Assembly: GCA_947498325.1 (NCBI GenBank)
Contig: CANMKE010000040.1
Span: 1-39,841, forward strand
Reading direction: 5' to 3'
DNA from: an uncultured Persicobacter sp.
GTDB lineage: Bacteria > Bacteroidota > Bacteroidia > Cytophagales > Cyclobacteriaceae
Length of the DNA: 39,841 bases
Shown here piece by piece: positions 1 through 8,172 of the stretch. A program made the translations under genes and the position numbers. Positions within the stretch are counted from its first letter, which is position 1. Every line of letters starts with the position of its first letter. The notes beneath the pieces were generated by a model. That model was not told the DNA's origin, ran no database searches, and saw only the letters and a program-made list of their open reading frames with translations.

Positions 1-474
1 AGCACATGTTTTGGTAGGATTGGTAAATAAACAGGAATGAATAGTAATTACCTATTCAGTCATCTACCGCGAGACTCTGTCTCGTGATCAGTATATATTA
101 TAATCAGCTTGTCAAGAGACGGAGTCTCGCGACAGTTGGTGTGTTTACCCTGAAACCATGGATTCGGACAGCACATGTTTTGGTAGGATTGGTAAATAAA
201 CAGGAATGAATAGTAATTACCTATTCAGTCATCTACCGCGAGACTCCGTCTCGTGATCCTTACACTTTATAATCAGCTTGTCAAGAGACGGAGTCTCGCG
301 ACAGTTGGTGTGTTTACCCTGAAACCATGGATTCGGACAGCACATGTTTTGGTGGGATCGACGAATCAACAGGAATGAATAGTAATTACCTCTTCGCTGA
401 TCTATCGCGAGACTCAGTCTCGTGATCCTTACACTTTATAATCAGCTTGTCAAGAACAGGGCGCTCGCGACAGA
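1..474. repeat. Tandem array of 169-bp units with paired palindromic arms (REP-like)
   Basis: Two complete units (1-169 and 170-338) are nearly identical and a third (339 to about 474) is more diverged; the array probably continues beyond the left edge. Each unit has a left arm CGCGAGACTCYGTCTC (68-83, 237-252, variant at 406-421) and, 32 nt later, its reverse complement (116-131, 285-300). Unit 2 pairs perfectly over 16 bp, unit 1 has one G-T type change, and the right arm of unit 3 (about 455-470) is degraded. Each arm is itself a palindrome (GAGAC-N3-GTCTC), so cruciform or RNA hairpin structures are possible. No coding frame was seen. It resembles REP/BIME-type elements mobilised by RAYT transposases, but no such gene is in the window. 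Confidence 0.85.
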
Positions 475-510
475 AGATAGCGTTGTCTTGTGTACTGAAA
501 TTTCAGCCCC

Positions 511-1158
511 TTAAAAATGGAATGCCAAACCAATACCATTACCACCCATAGCTATATTCAATTCATGAGTGTCCCAAAATGAATCCGCGACTAAGCCGCC
601 GTTAAAAGTTCCAATGGCTTCTTTTGCTTGCTTATTAAAATGTTGACTGATTGGAATAGAAACCACGACTAAACCTGCGCCGATGCCTGCCAATGCCCAA
701 TTGGGGTCTCCACCGGCAAGTGCAGAGCCTAAAGGCCAGCCGATCATAAATCCACCCGCGGAGCTCAAGATCATCGCTAAAGTATAATTGGACTGTGCTG
801 CCTTTATTTGACGGTAAGCGAGGTCATTGTGCTTCATCAAGGCCACGAGTTGGTTCATTTGTAATCTTCGACCTTCGTGATAAAAATTATAGCCTCCAAA
901 TGTCTTTTCCATTGTAACAGCGGAGGTCTGTGTATCAGTTATTGGCTTTTGCGCATAAATAATCTCCGACACCTCACTCTGTGCTATTTTAGTAGAAATG
1001 TCTTTCTTATTTCTCTTTATATTAAAGTAAACAGTTGAACTGTCGGTACTGGTTACTTCACATTCAATTTTGACACCGTTATTTCGCACAATGATGTCCT
1101 GTGAAAATACATTAATAGAAATTAAAAATAGAAGGATAGTAATAAAGGTAATTTTCAT
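511..1158 (-). CDS. Exported hypothetical protein (Bacteroidota type)
   Basis: This 215-residue protein starts with a clear Sec signal peptide (about residues 1-20, ending VFSQ). The segment after it (DIIVRNNGVKIECEV) resembles the short beta-rich N-terminal module of many exported Bacteroidota proteins of unknown function. The middle (about residues 125-170) is Gly/Ala-rich and hydrophobic and could form one or two membrane segments or a glycine-zipper-like hairpin. The C-terminus ends GIGLAFHF; a terminal Phe after alternating hydrophobics is common in outer-membrane proteins. An exact TAnnTTTG box lies 54 nt upstream. It appears monocistronic, with the palindromic repeat array directly downstream. 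I do not recognise a function; cell-envelope location is an inference. Confidence 0.8.
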   Translation of the reverse strand: MKITFITILLFLISINVFSQDIIVRNNGVKIECEVTSTDSSTVYFNIKRNKKDISTKIAQSEVSEIIYAQKPITDTQTSAVTMEKTFGGYNFYHEGRRLQMNQLVALMKHNDLAYRQIKAAQSNYTLAMILSSAGGFMIGWPLGSALAGGDPNWALAGIGAGLVVVSIPISQHFNKQAKEAIGTFNGGLVADSFWDTHELNIAMGGNGIGLAFHF

Positions 1159-1211
1159 ATTTAGTGTAGGTTGATATAGTATTATAAAAAAATCAGTTAA
1201 ATATACTATCT

Positions 1212-1219
1212 CAAATATA
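1212..1219 (-). promoter_or_regulatory. Candidate -7 box (TATATTTG) for the exported protein gene
   Basis: On the minus strand this reads TATATTTG, an exact match to the Bacteroidota -7 consensus TAnnTTTG, 54 nt before the ATG at 1158. The -33 region is only T-rich, not a clean TTTG, so the assignment is tentative. Confidence 0.35.
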
Positions 1220-1475
1220 GATAATCATCGCAATAAAAAATACTATTATCTGAATTTTGTATGGCTCTGATCGCCTACCGCAGCATTGTTTAGATCAATA
1301 TTGCACATGAATACAAAGCGAATAAAGCAATCCAAATTGAACTTTTTTAATTGAAAGAGATGCTCAAAGCACATAAATAGCTCAGGGATAGCAGTTGGCC
1401 TGCCCGCAAGGTCATTCAGGTAAATATTTGAGGATAATGTATCAGCCCCAAAAAGCATTATGTTAAATAATTGGC

Positions 1476-1506
1476 TTAAAAAAAAGCCACAGGATCGCGC
1501 TGTGGC
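1476..1506 (-). terminator. Rho-independent terminator, minus strand
   Basis: GCCACAG (1486-1492) pairs with CTGTGGC (1500-1506) around a 7-nt loop. The A-run at 1478-1485 gives a U-tract on the minus-strand transcript. It lies about 320 nt downstream of the GH92 stop and is the nearest good terminator for that gene. Confidence 0.75.
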
Positions 1507-1824
1507 TTCAAACACTAATTCAAATATATAAAATTGAATGGCTTTCATCTTCCTGAGGGAACATCATCGTTCAGCCTCGGGATCGATCAATGAATTTCTT
1601 TAATATTTATCGGGCGGTTGAACCTCTTAAATTTCAGTTTTAGCGGTAAATAATATTCGGTTTTCGGCAGGGCAACTCAATTCTATGGCTTTAACACAAA
1701 ATATTATGTTAACAACTTTACGGATTCACCCGATGTCATTAAGCTCAGCAGATTATCCTGTAGAAACGTTATTTTTAACGTCTAACACAATGCTGATTTT
1801 GAAAGCTGCCTGAGGCTTGTCATT
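1507..1824. other. Non-coding stretch downstream of GH92
   Basis: No convincing gene was seen on either strand. A 6-bp hairpin (ACGTTA 766-771 of the second kilobase, i.e. 1766-1771, with TAACGT 1776-1781) sits just after the GH92 gene but has no clear U-tract. A 100-codon open frame at 1246-1548 overlaps the terminator and is not believed. Confidence 0.4.
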
Positions 1825-4107
1825 TTATCGGCTTGCAGGAGCGGTCGGTCTGAATTTTGACTTGGCCCCCAATTTGGTGTTCGGCTTGTTGCCCATCACT
1901 AATTTCAGGGATCCACCATTCATAATTTCCTGCTGAGTGATATAAGTTCTGTTCACTTTTTTTCCATTGATTTCAATAGACTGCACATAGATATTTTCTG
2001 CAGACTGGTTTTCAGCTTCCATAGTGAAAACATTCCCATTGCCCAGTTTCATTTTTGCAGCACTGAACAATGGGGAGCCGATCAAAAACTCCTCATCCCC
2101 TGGGCAGGCAGGATAAAATCCCATGGAAGAAAAAACATACCAAGCCGACATCTGCCCACAATCCTCATTATTGGGCATGCCATCAGGCTGATCGGTGTAC
2201 ATTTCATCCATAATCTGGCGGACCAGTGCTTGCGTTTTATAGGGCTGACCGACATAATTATACAGGTAAGCATTCGCATGCCCGGGCTCATCGCCGTGGG
2301 CGTATCCACCAATAAAGCCTGAAATATCTACATGCTCCTCGCCTTCCATATCCAGCGACTTGCTGAATAGATCATCGAGTTGGGCCGTGAAATCTTTCAC
2401 ACCACCTTTAAGCTCAATCAAATCATTCACTGCGTGCGGTGCGAAATATTCATAAGCCCACAGATTTCCCGAAATCCAGTGTTGCTGCAATTCGTCCCAT
2501 TTATGCTGATTAATCTCTCCAAACCAACTGCCGTCGGCATTTTTGGGCCAGAACATCTTGCGGTCGCTATTGAAGAGGTTTCGGTAATTTTCCGATCGTG
2601 CTTTAAAAACGCGGTAATCTTCCATTTTACCCAACCGCTTTGCCAAAGAGGCAATGCACCAGTCCTCATAAGCATATTCGAGGGTTTTGGAAACGTTCTT
2701 TGGGATATCGGCCGGCACATAACCCAGGCTGATATATTCATCGAGCCCACCGACACCATCCGAACTCGAATCTTTATTCGTGTTGGCAATGTCCTTCATC
2801 GCTTCAAAAGCCTCTTCCTCATCAATCCCCGGAACCCCTTTCATAATCGCATCATATAACACGGCCACCGTAGGGTAACCAATCATACAGGTGTTATCTA
2901 CCCCACAAAGCTCCCACAGTGGTAAATGAGATTTCGCATCGCGGTGGCGGGCAATCAGGGATTGCATCACATTGCTTGACAGTTCCGGAGAAACCATGTG
3001 TAACAACGGTTGGGTAGCCCTGAAAGTATCCCAGAAAGAGAATGAAGAGTAGTTTTCAAAGCCTTTCGCCTGATAAACTTTCTCATTGACAATATATTTC
3101 CCGTCCACATCTGAGGTCAGGTTTGGGGCAATATAATTGTGATAAATGCCGGTATAAAAAATGCGTTTTTGCGCTTCCGTCCCGCCTGATACCTCAAAGG
3201 CATTCAGCTTTTCTGCCCAGGTGGATTTGGCCTGTTTCAATGCCGTACTGAAATCCGTAACTTCCGATGCCAAATTGGCTTTGGCACCTTCGAGGCTCAC
3301 CGCAGAGATGGCCACACGCACTTCGAGTTGTTGATCGTCTTCAGTATTGAAAATGGCGAACCCTCTTGCTGATTTCCCTTCCCGGCTTGTTGCGCGGGCA
3401 AGGTCCTTCCCTGAACTCACCATGAAGCCCGTCATGGGTTTGGAAAATTTGGCCACAAAATAAGTATAGCGTTTGCCGCCCCAACCGTTGGAGTAACAAT
3501 AGCCACTTACCGTATGCTCATCCTCTTGCGTTACTTTAGTTTCGATAATCGACCCGAAAATCTTGTTCGTAGGATCAATCACCACATTGGCTTCCGTAGT
3601 TTTAGGAAAATGATACTGATGATACCCCACTCTCCTGCCGGCCGTTAATGCTACATCGACATCATAATCCTTCAGAAATACCTCGTAATATCCCGGAGAA
3701 GCCTGTTCCTGATCATGACTGAAACGTGACCGCCAACCGGCATCGGGATGCTCCTTGGTACCTGGCTCGGTTTGAATTTTCCCGACGGTAGGCATGAGTA
3801 AAATATCTCCCAAATCCGACCAGCCCGTACCCGACAAATGGGTGTGGGAAAAACCTTTGAGGTTGGTGTCTGAATAATGATAGCCTGAGCACCAATTCCA
3901 ACCCTGCGTGTCTCCATCCGGGCTCAGCTGAATCATCCCATTGGGCATGGTAGCCCCCGGAAAAGTATGGACGATACCGCCGGTTCCAATAAATGGATCG
4001 ACGTAATCCATGGGTGACTTTGTAACTTGCTTTTTAGTATTTGCCATGGTGGTTCCCATTGCAAATACCCCTGCGATTAACAAAAAAATAGATTTTACCT
4101 TTATCAT
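1825..4107 (-). CDS. GH92 family glycosidase (alpha-mannosidase family), secreted
   Basis: This 760-residue protein has a signal peptide (residues 1-22, ending TTMA) and family-typical GH92 length. The N-terminal beta-sandwich starts with the hallmark YVDPFIGTGG and FPGATMPNGMIQLSPDG. The (alpha/alpha)6 domain holds HGDEPGHANAYLYNY (about 604-618) and NNEDCGQMSAWYVF (about 646-659), containing the candidate catalytic-base acidics. GH92 enzymes are Ca2+-dependent inverting exo-alpha-mannosidases acting on N-glycan, mannan or, in one group, mannose-1-phospho-6-mannose linkages. The family motif that usually reads EGN, carrying the general acid Glu, reads SGN here (Ser546), so the chemistry may differ. 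The gene stands alone, with a good promoter upstream and no SusC/SusD pair beside it. GH92 membership is firm; substrate is unknown. Confidence 0.93.
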   Translation of the reverse strand: MIKVKSIFLLIAGVFAMGTTMANTKKQVTKSPMDYVDPFIGTGGIVHTFPGATMPNGMIQLSPDGDTQGWNWCSGYHYSDTNLKGFSHTHLSGTGWSDLGDILLMPTVGKIQTEPGTKEHPDAGWRSRFSHDQEQASPGYYEVFLKDYDVDVALTAGRRVGYHQYHFPKTTEANVVIDPTNKIFGSIIETKVTQEDEHTVSGYCYSNGWGGKRYTYFVAKFSKPMTGFMVSSGKDLARATSREGKSARGFAIFNTEDDQQLEVRVAISAVSLEGAKANLASEVTDFSTALKQAKSTWAEKLNAFEVSGGTEAQKRIFYTGIYHNYIAPNLTSDVDGKYIVNEKVYQAKGFENYSSFSFWDTFRATQPLLHMVSPELSSNVMQSLIARHRDAKSHLPLWELCGVDNTCMIGYPTVAVLYDAIMKGVPGIDEEEAFEAMKDIANTNKDSSSDGVGGLDEYISLGYVPADIPKNVSKTLEYAYEDWCIASLAKRLGKMEDYRVFKARSENYRNLFNSDRKMFWPKNADGSWFGEINQHKWDELQQHWISGNLWAYEYFAPHAVNDLIELKGGVKDFTAQLDDLFSKSLDMEGEEHVDISGFIGGYAHGDEPGHANAYLYNYVGQPYKTQALVRQIMDEMYTDQPDGMPNNEDCGQMSAWYVFSSMGFYPACPGDEEFLIGSPLFSAAKMKLGNGNVFTMEAENQSAENIYVQSIEINGKKVNRTYITQQEIMNGGSLKLVMGNKPNTKLGAKSKFRPTAPASR

Positions 4108-4127
4108 ATTATGCTACTTCTACCTGA

Positions 4128-4160
4128 CAAAAAAATACCGCATTGGTATCATCAATCAAA
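4128..4160 (-). promoter_or_regulatory. Candidate promoter of the GH92 gene with inverted repeat in the spacer
   Basis: On the minus strand TTTG (4157-4160) is followed after exactly 19 nt by TATTTTTTTG (4137 down to 4128), close to the Bacteroidota consensus TTTG-N19-TAnnTTTG. The predicted transcript start is about 10-15 nt before the ATG at 4107. ATACC/GGTAT (4135-4149) forms an inverted repeat overlapping the -7 box and could be an operator. Confidence 0.45.
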
Positions 4161-4279
4161 AATATCTGTCGGGGAGGAAAAAAAGCAGTGAATACGAATT
4201 ACAAATGGGCTACATTCTCTTTTTTTGGCATAAAATCACCTGTAATTATGGTCAGAAGAGGTTCTAAGCCCTTACGCTC

Positions 4280-6130
4280 CTAATTGGAGGAGACGTTGTC
4301 TGGAGCGGTGATCATGATATTTTTCAGGATCTCATTCTTCAGGGTTGCGGGCACAAAAGGCTTGGTCACCGACCCGTTCATACCAATAGCCAGCAAGTTG
4401 CCTTTTACTTCCAAAAGGGCGGAGGCGGTCAGTGCGATAATCGGTATGGTGGGGTTAAAAGTCCGGATAATTTTCGTCGCTTCATACCCATTCATCACGG
4501 GCATGTGTAAATCCATCAAAATCAAATCGTAGGCATTTTTAGAGGCCATTTTCACGGCAATCTCCCCATTTTCCGCCCACTCATGGGACATGCCCCACTT
4601 TTTCAGAAACTGTGCGGCCACCTTCACATTTATCAGGTTATCTTCAACGAGCAACACCTTTTTACCCACCAACTCATTTTGATGACCAATCTCGTGCTCC
4701 TGTGGAGTAACCTGCGTTTGCACTTCCTCTTTAACCACTCCGAAAGGCACTGTAAAGGTAAAAGTTGTTCCCTTCCCCACTTCACTGTGAACAAAAATTT
4801 CCGCATTCATTAAATGGAGCAATTTTTTACTGATCGGCAAGCCCAAACCGGTACCGCCAAATTTACGGTTGGTACTCGCTTCCGCCTGTTCAAAGTCCTT
4901 GAAAATCTTATCAATATTCTCTGGCGCAATGCCCACCCCACTGTCTTCCACTTCAAAAGTAACGGTGGCACCTTCAGGGCTGCCCTGTTTCAGTCGAATG
5001 TTAATGGTCCCGTTTTCGGTGAATTTGATGGCATTATTGATCAGGTTATTCAGCACCTGCGCAATGCGCACAGGGTCCCCTTTTACAAAAGTGGGTACCT
5101 GCTCCTCAATGGACAGTACCAGCTGATTGTTGCGGTCTTTAGCATTAAAAGAATTGGCTTCCCGCAGATTGGCCACATGCTCATGCAACTGAAAAGGCAC
5201 ATGTTCGATGGTCAGTTTTCCCGCTATAATTTTGTTATAGTCAAGAATATCATTGATGAGCGACAGGAGGTTGTCCGCAGAAAATTTCATCACATTTAAA
5301 TTATCCACCTGATCTTCGTTGGGCTTGGAATCAATCAAAATATTTGTAATCCCAATCACGGCATTCAGTGGGGTGCGGAGCTCATGACTCATCGAGGAAA
5401 GGAAATTCTGTTTTGCCTCGGAGACCGATTCGGCAAGTTCTCGCGCTTTGATCAGCTTTTCTTCTGCTTCAATCTGCTGATCAATCAAATCTGTCAGGTG
5501 CTGATTATGCGCCTCCAGCCTTCTACTGTAATGGTATTTCTCCTGCACAATCCGATAGCTGTAAATGCACACCAAACAAAAGCACACGGCAATATTACCG
5601 ATAATCAGCGGCATGTACGAGCTGCTCATCAGGGCATCATTGGTGAAATATTTATAGCTGATATCGACGATCAGGTTGACCAGAATCAAAAGATAGGAGA
5701 AAAATATAAGCTTCTTTTCCTCATAGGAAAAGAACATCAGCGGCACCAGGATCATCGAAAAAAAGTAAACAAACAGCAACGTTTCTCCCCCCAGAACCAT
5801 GGAGTAAACCATGATCTCGATGGTGGTCTGGATGACAATGTAAATTTTTGCTGCCAAATATTTTTTAAAATGATTAAGCACCGGAACGGTAATATAGGCA
5901 AAAGACAGCACCGCAGATAAAGGGGACATGAACTCAAGCCCTTGCATCTGCTGAAAAATAAAAATGTAAGGAAAAATCACCAAGGCAATCAGCAGGGCAA
6001 TAGTGTTGCTCAACTTTACACCATCAGCATTGGATTTATAGGAAGACTCGATCATATATATTGGATTGATCCGACACAGGATAAAATTCAAAAAAGACGC
6101 TAATAGAAATACAATAGAGGTTAAATTCAC
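4280..6130 (-). CDS. Membrane hybrid sensor histidine kinase with receiver domain
   Basis: This 616-residue protein has an N-terminal block of about six hydrophobic helices (residues 1-200) with no large extracytoplasmic loop, then a coiled-coil linker (about 205-240). The HisKA domain has the phospho-acceptor His249 in SMSHELRTPLN. The HATPase_c domain has N, G1 (DSGVGI) and G2 (GGTGLGLPIS) boxes. A C-terminal receiver (about 490-605) has VEDN, phospho-acceptor Asp540 in LMDLHMP, and the conserved T and K (ALTAS, KPF). Known family chemistry is autophosphorylation on His and intramolecular transfer to Asp. No Hpt domain or DNA-binding output is present or adjacent, so the downstream partner is unknown. 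It lies on the same strand 211 nt after the NUDIX gene, so cotranscription is possible but not shown. Confidence 0.93.
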   Translation of the reverse strand: MNLTSIVFLLASFLNFILCRINPIYMIESSYKSNADGVKLSNTIALLIALVIFPYIFIFQQMQGLEFMSPLSAVLSFAYITVPVLNHFKKYLAAKIYIVIQTTIEIMVYSMVLGGETLLFVYFFSMILVPLMFFSYEEKKLIFFSYLLILVNLIVDISYKYFTNDALMSSSYMPLIIGNIAVCFCLVCIYSYRIVQEKYHYSRRLEAHNQHLTDLIDQQIEAEEKLIKARELAESVSEAKQNFLSSMSHELRTPLNAVIGITNILIDSKPNEDQVDNLNVMKFSADNLLSLINDILDYNKIIAGKLTIEHVPFQLHEHVANLREANSFNAKDRNNQLVLSIEEQVPTFVKGDPVRIAQVLNNLINNAIKFTENGTINIRLKQGSPEGATVTFEVEDSGVGIAPENIDKIFKDFEQAEASTNRKFGGTGLGLPISKKLLHLMNAEIFVHSEVGKGTTFTFTVPFGVVKEEVQTQVTPQEHEIGHQNELVGKKVLLVEDNLINVKVAAQFLKKWGMSHEWAENGEIAVKMASKNAYDLILMDLHMPVMNGYEATKIIRTFNPTIPIIALTASALLEVKGNLLAIGMNGSVTKPFVPATLKNEILKNIMITAPDNVSSN

Positions 6131-6341
6131 CTCACTTTCTGAAGTTAAGACATCTGTTTGAAATTAGCACTCTGAAATCCGGTGAATGGATCCTATAAGT
6201 TACCAAGTGCGAATTAAATTGACCAACACCCCTACAGGAAGGTAATCATCTGAATTGACCGGTAAACGTACTTTTTTTCACTATTCCGCCAATAAAGCAT
6301 GGAGATTGCCATCATTTTACGCGCTGTTTTCAAGAAAAATA

Positions 6342-6743
6342 TTACATATCAATCAACGCCCTCTCCCATAAAAAATCAAATATCTTCTGATCCACTTCCG
6401 AAGTCCGTTCCCGATCCCGATAGCGCATCCACTCGAAGCAATCGATTTCACTTGAAGCAGTCAATGTTCCCGAAAAATTCGCTTCATAACACCGCATCTG
6501 CACCAATACTTCCGCATCATGCCCGTGTGCGTGTGCTTCAAAAGTGCCTATATAAATGGCAGAGTCCCGGTCTATCTCCACATCAAGTTCCTCTTTAATC
6601 TCGCGGCAAAGCACCTCAACATCGGTCTCCCCCGCTTCCCTTTTTCCGCCAGGGAAATAATAAACCGATTTACCCCTACTACGCGTGCTCAACACTCGTC
6701 GATCTTCGAGGTGGATCCAAGCCACTTTATCTATCAATTTCAT
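6342..6743 (-). CDS. NUDIX hydrolase
   Basis: This 133-residue, single-domain protein is of usual NUDIX length. The Nudix box is clear: G-x5-E-x7-RE-x2-EE, with core GGKREAGE followed by REIKEEL (about residues 37-60), the Mg2+-binding pyrophosphohydrolase loop-helix-loop. The last position of the box is Asp rather than the usual Gly. The N-terminus (DKVAWIHLEDRRVLSTRSRG) resembles NUDIX proteins that hydrolyse nucleoside diphosphate derivatives or oxidised nucleotides, but the substrate cannot be read from sequence. It is cytosolic, with no signal peptide. It precedes the hybrid kinase gene on the same strand; a functional link is not evident. Confidence 0.93.
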   Translation of the reverse strand: MKLIDKVAWIHLEDRRVLSTRSRGKSVYYFPGGKREAGETDVEVLCREIKEELDVEIDRDSAIYIGTFEAHAHGHDAEVLVQMRCYEANFSGTLTASSEIDCFEWMRYRDRERTSEVDQKIFDFLWERALIDM

Positions 6744-7091
6744 GCAACAAAGGAATAGAGAATTTGGATAATTACCAAGACGTAAGAAATCCGATCAACT
6801 TGATTAATATTAACCAATTCAGGTTTTGATGTTATCATTACAGGAACCCTAACCACCTATTCCAGTGGTTTTAACTACAGATATAAATTAATTCAAATTG
6901 AATTCAATTGGATATTTAGTATAGATGACCTTATCCTATGTAATATCTTACATCTGTGCCTGTAAGCCCAAATAGGTACAACTATGTAATTTCATTTATT
7001 TTTAATAATATCATTCATAGGTTAGTAATAAACAATCCACCAAAAGATCAAAACCTGCATTGCAGGGGCATTTAGCTAAAAGGAAATAAGC
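6744..7091. other. Divergent intergenic region (NUDIX / kinase operon)
   Basis: This AT-rich 348-nt region lies between two divergently transcribed genes, so it should hold both promoters. No full consensus promoter was found. A short hairpin AACCAC/GTGGTT (6851-6856 and 6865-6870) followed by TTAA is visible. GGAAA just before the ATG at 7092 is a weak ribosome-binding site. Confidence 0.4.
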
Positions 7092-8168
7092 ATGGAAAGA
7101 GTGATCAACAGTAACACAAATCAGGCGCTTGAGCAGGAAAACCTGCTTAAAATTTATGATAGCCTTCCTGTGCTATGTGCTACTATATGTCCTTCTTCAG
7201 GAAAAATTTTGGCCTGTAACTCCTCATTTTCAAAGCTATTATTGTATGAAAATTCGGAAGTGATCGGAAAATCATTATCCTATTTTTTTCATCCCAATGA
7301 TCTTGATGTTGCCCTCGGCGTGGGTAATGGTATTGATACCAACAAAAATCTCCCTGCTATGGAGGTGGGTCTGCTCACCAAAAAAGGGACAACGATTCCT
7401 GTTTTGTTTTCTGTTGACCTTCAGTATAATAAGGAAGGGGCTTTACAATTTATCAACACCACTTTTCAGAATAACACGGCCATTAAGGGCATCGAAAAGA
7501 AACTGGAGGATATTTTAACATTAACCTCCCACGATTTGCGCTCACCACTGAATTCTATTGGTGGGCTGGTGAATTTATTGCTGAGAATCAATGGGCAGCA
7601 TTATGATCAACGCACCATTTCTGCCATGCAGATCATTAACCAGTCGATCCTGAAAATGACTGACCTGGTAGATGGTTTACCCCTTTTGGCAAGTAATAAG
7701 GAACGAAAAGTCAAAAAGCTGATCTGCCCGGAAAATATCGTGGCAGAAGTGCTCGAACAGTTGGATGAAGAAATGACCAATACCAAAGGCTCGGTTGATG
7801 TCGAGGGCGAATTACCTTTGGTGAAAGTTTATAAAGAAGAATTTAAGGAGGCCTTTTGCCACCTCATCAGCAACGCATTGTCTTACCATAAAATAGAGGA
7901 GCCACCACACGTAAAGATCAGTGCCGACAGAATTGGCGAGCAAGCTATATTTAAAATCAGTGACAACGGAATTGGTATTGAAGAAAAAGATTTTAAAAAG
8001 ATATTTATGATTTTCAGACGGGTTCACAACGAACGAAACATTCAGGGTTTAGGTCTTGGTCTGAACAAAACGAAAAAAATAATCGAGAACCATGCAGGAA
8101 AAATTTGGGTAGAATCCAAAATTGGCGTGGGCAGCGATTTCTTTTTTTCTATTCCTCTCGAAAATTAA
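7092..8168 (+). CDS. Soluble PAS-domain histidine kinase (first of a tandem pair)
   Basis: This 358-residue protein has no membrane segment or signal peptide. A PAS domain spans about residues 20-130 (SGKILACNSSFSKLL, VIGKS). HisKA has phospho-acceptor His147 in LTSHDLRSPLN. HATPase_c has an N box (HLISNAL), G1 (ISDNGIGIEE), an F box (IFMIFRRVHNE) and G2 (GLGLGLNKTKKI). The IF..F.R.H signature is that of the phytochrome-like kinase group, here without GAF or PHY domains. The gene starts an operon: the next kinase begins 4 nt after its stop and a response regulator follows. It probably senses a cytosolic signal through PAS; the ligand is unknown. Confidence 0.93.
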   Translation: MERVINSNTNQALEQENLLKIYDSLPVLCATICPSSGKILACNSSFSKLLLYENSEVIGKSLSYFFHPNDLDVALGVGNGIDTNKNLPAMEVGLLTKKGTTIPVLFSVDLQYNKEGALQFINTTFQNNTAIKGIEKKLEDILTLTSHDLRSPLNSIGGLVNLLLRINGQHYDQRTISAMQIINQSILKMTDLVDGLPLLASNKERKVKKLICPENIVAEVLEQLDEEMTNTKGSVDVEGELPLVKVYKEEFKEAFCHLISNALSYHKIEEPPHVKISADRIGEQAIFKISDNGIGIEEKDFKKIFMIFRRVHNERNIQGLGLGLNKTKKIIENHAGKIWVESKIGVGSDFFFSIPLEN

Positions 8169-8172
8169 ACCT

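Noticed and set aside
1-474. CRISPR array
   Set aside because: The units are 169 bp and nearly identical throughout, with no variable spacers between short repeats.
1246-1548. Minus-strand open frame of 100 codons
   Set aside because: It runs through a clear rho-independent terminator hairpin, has no recognisable domain and unusual composition; treated as chance.
8122-8172. N-terminal extension of the second PAS kinase
   Set aside because: It overlaps the end of the first kinase gene; MAMNTQ at 8173 lies just after the preceding stop and gives a normal soluble N-terminus.
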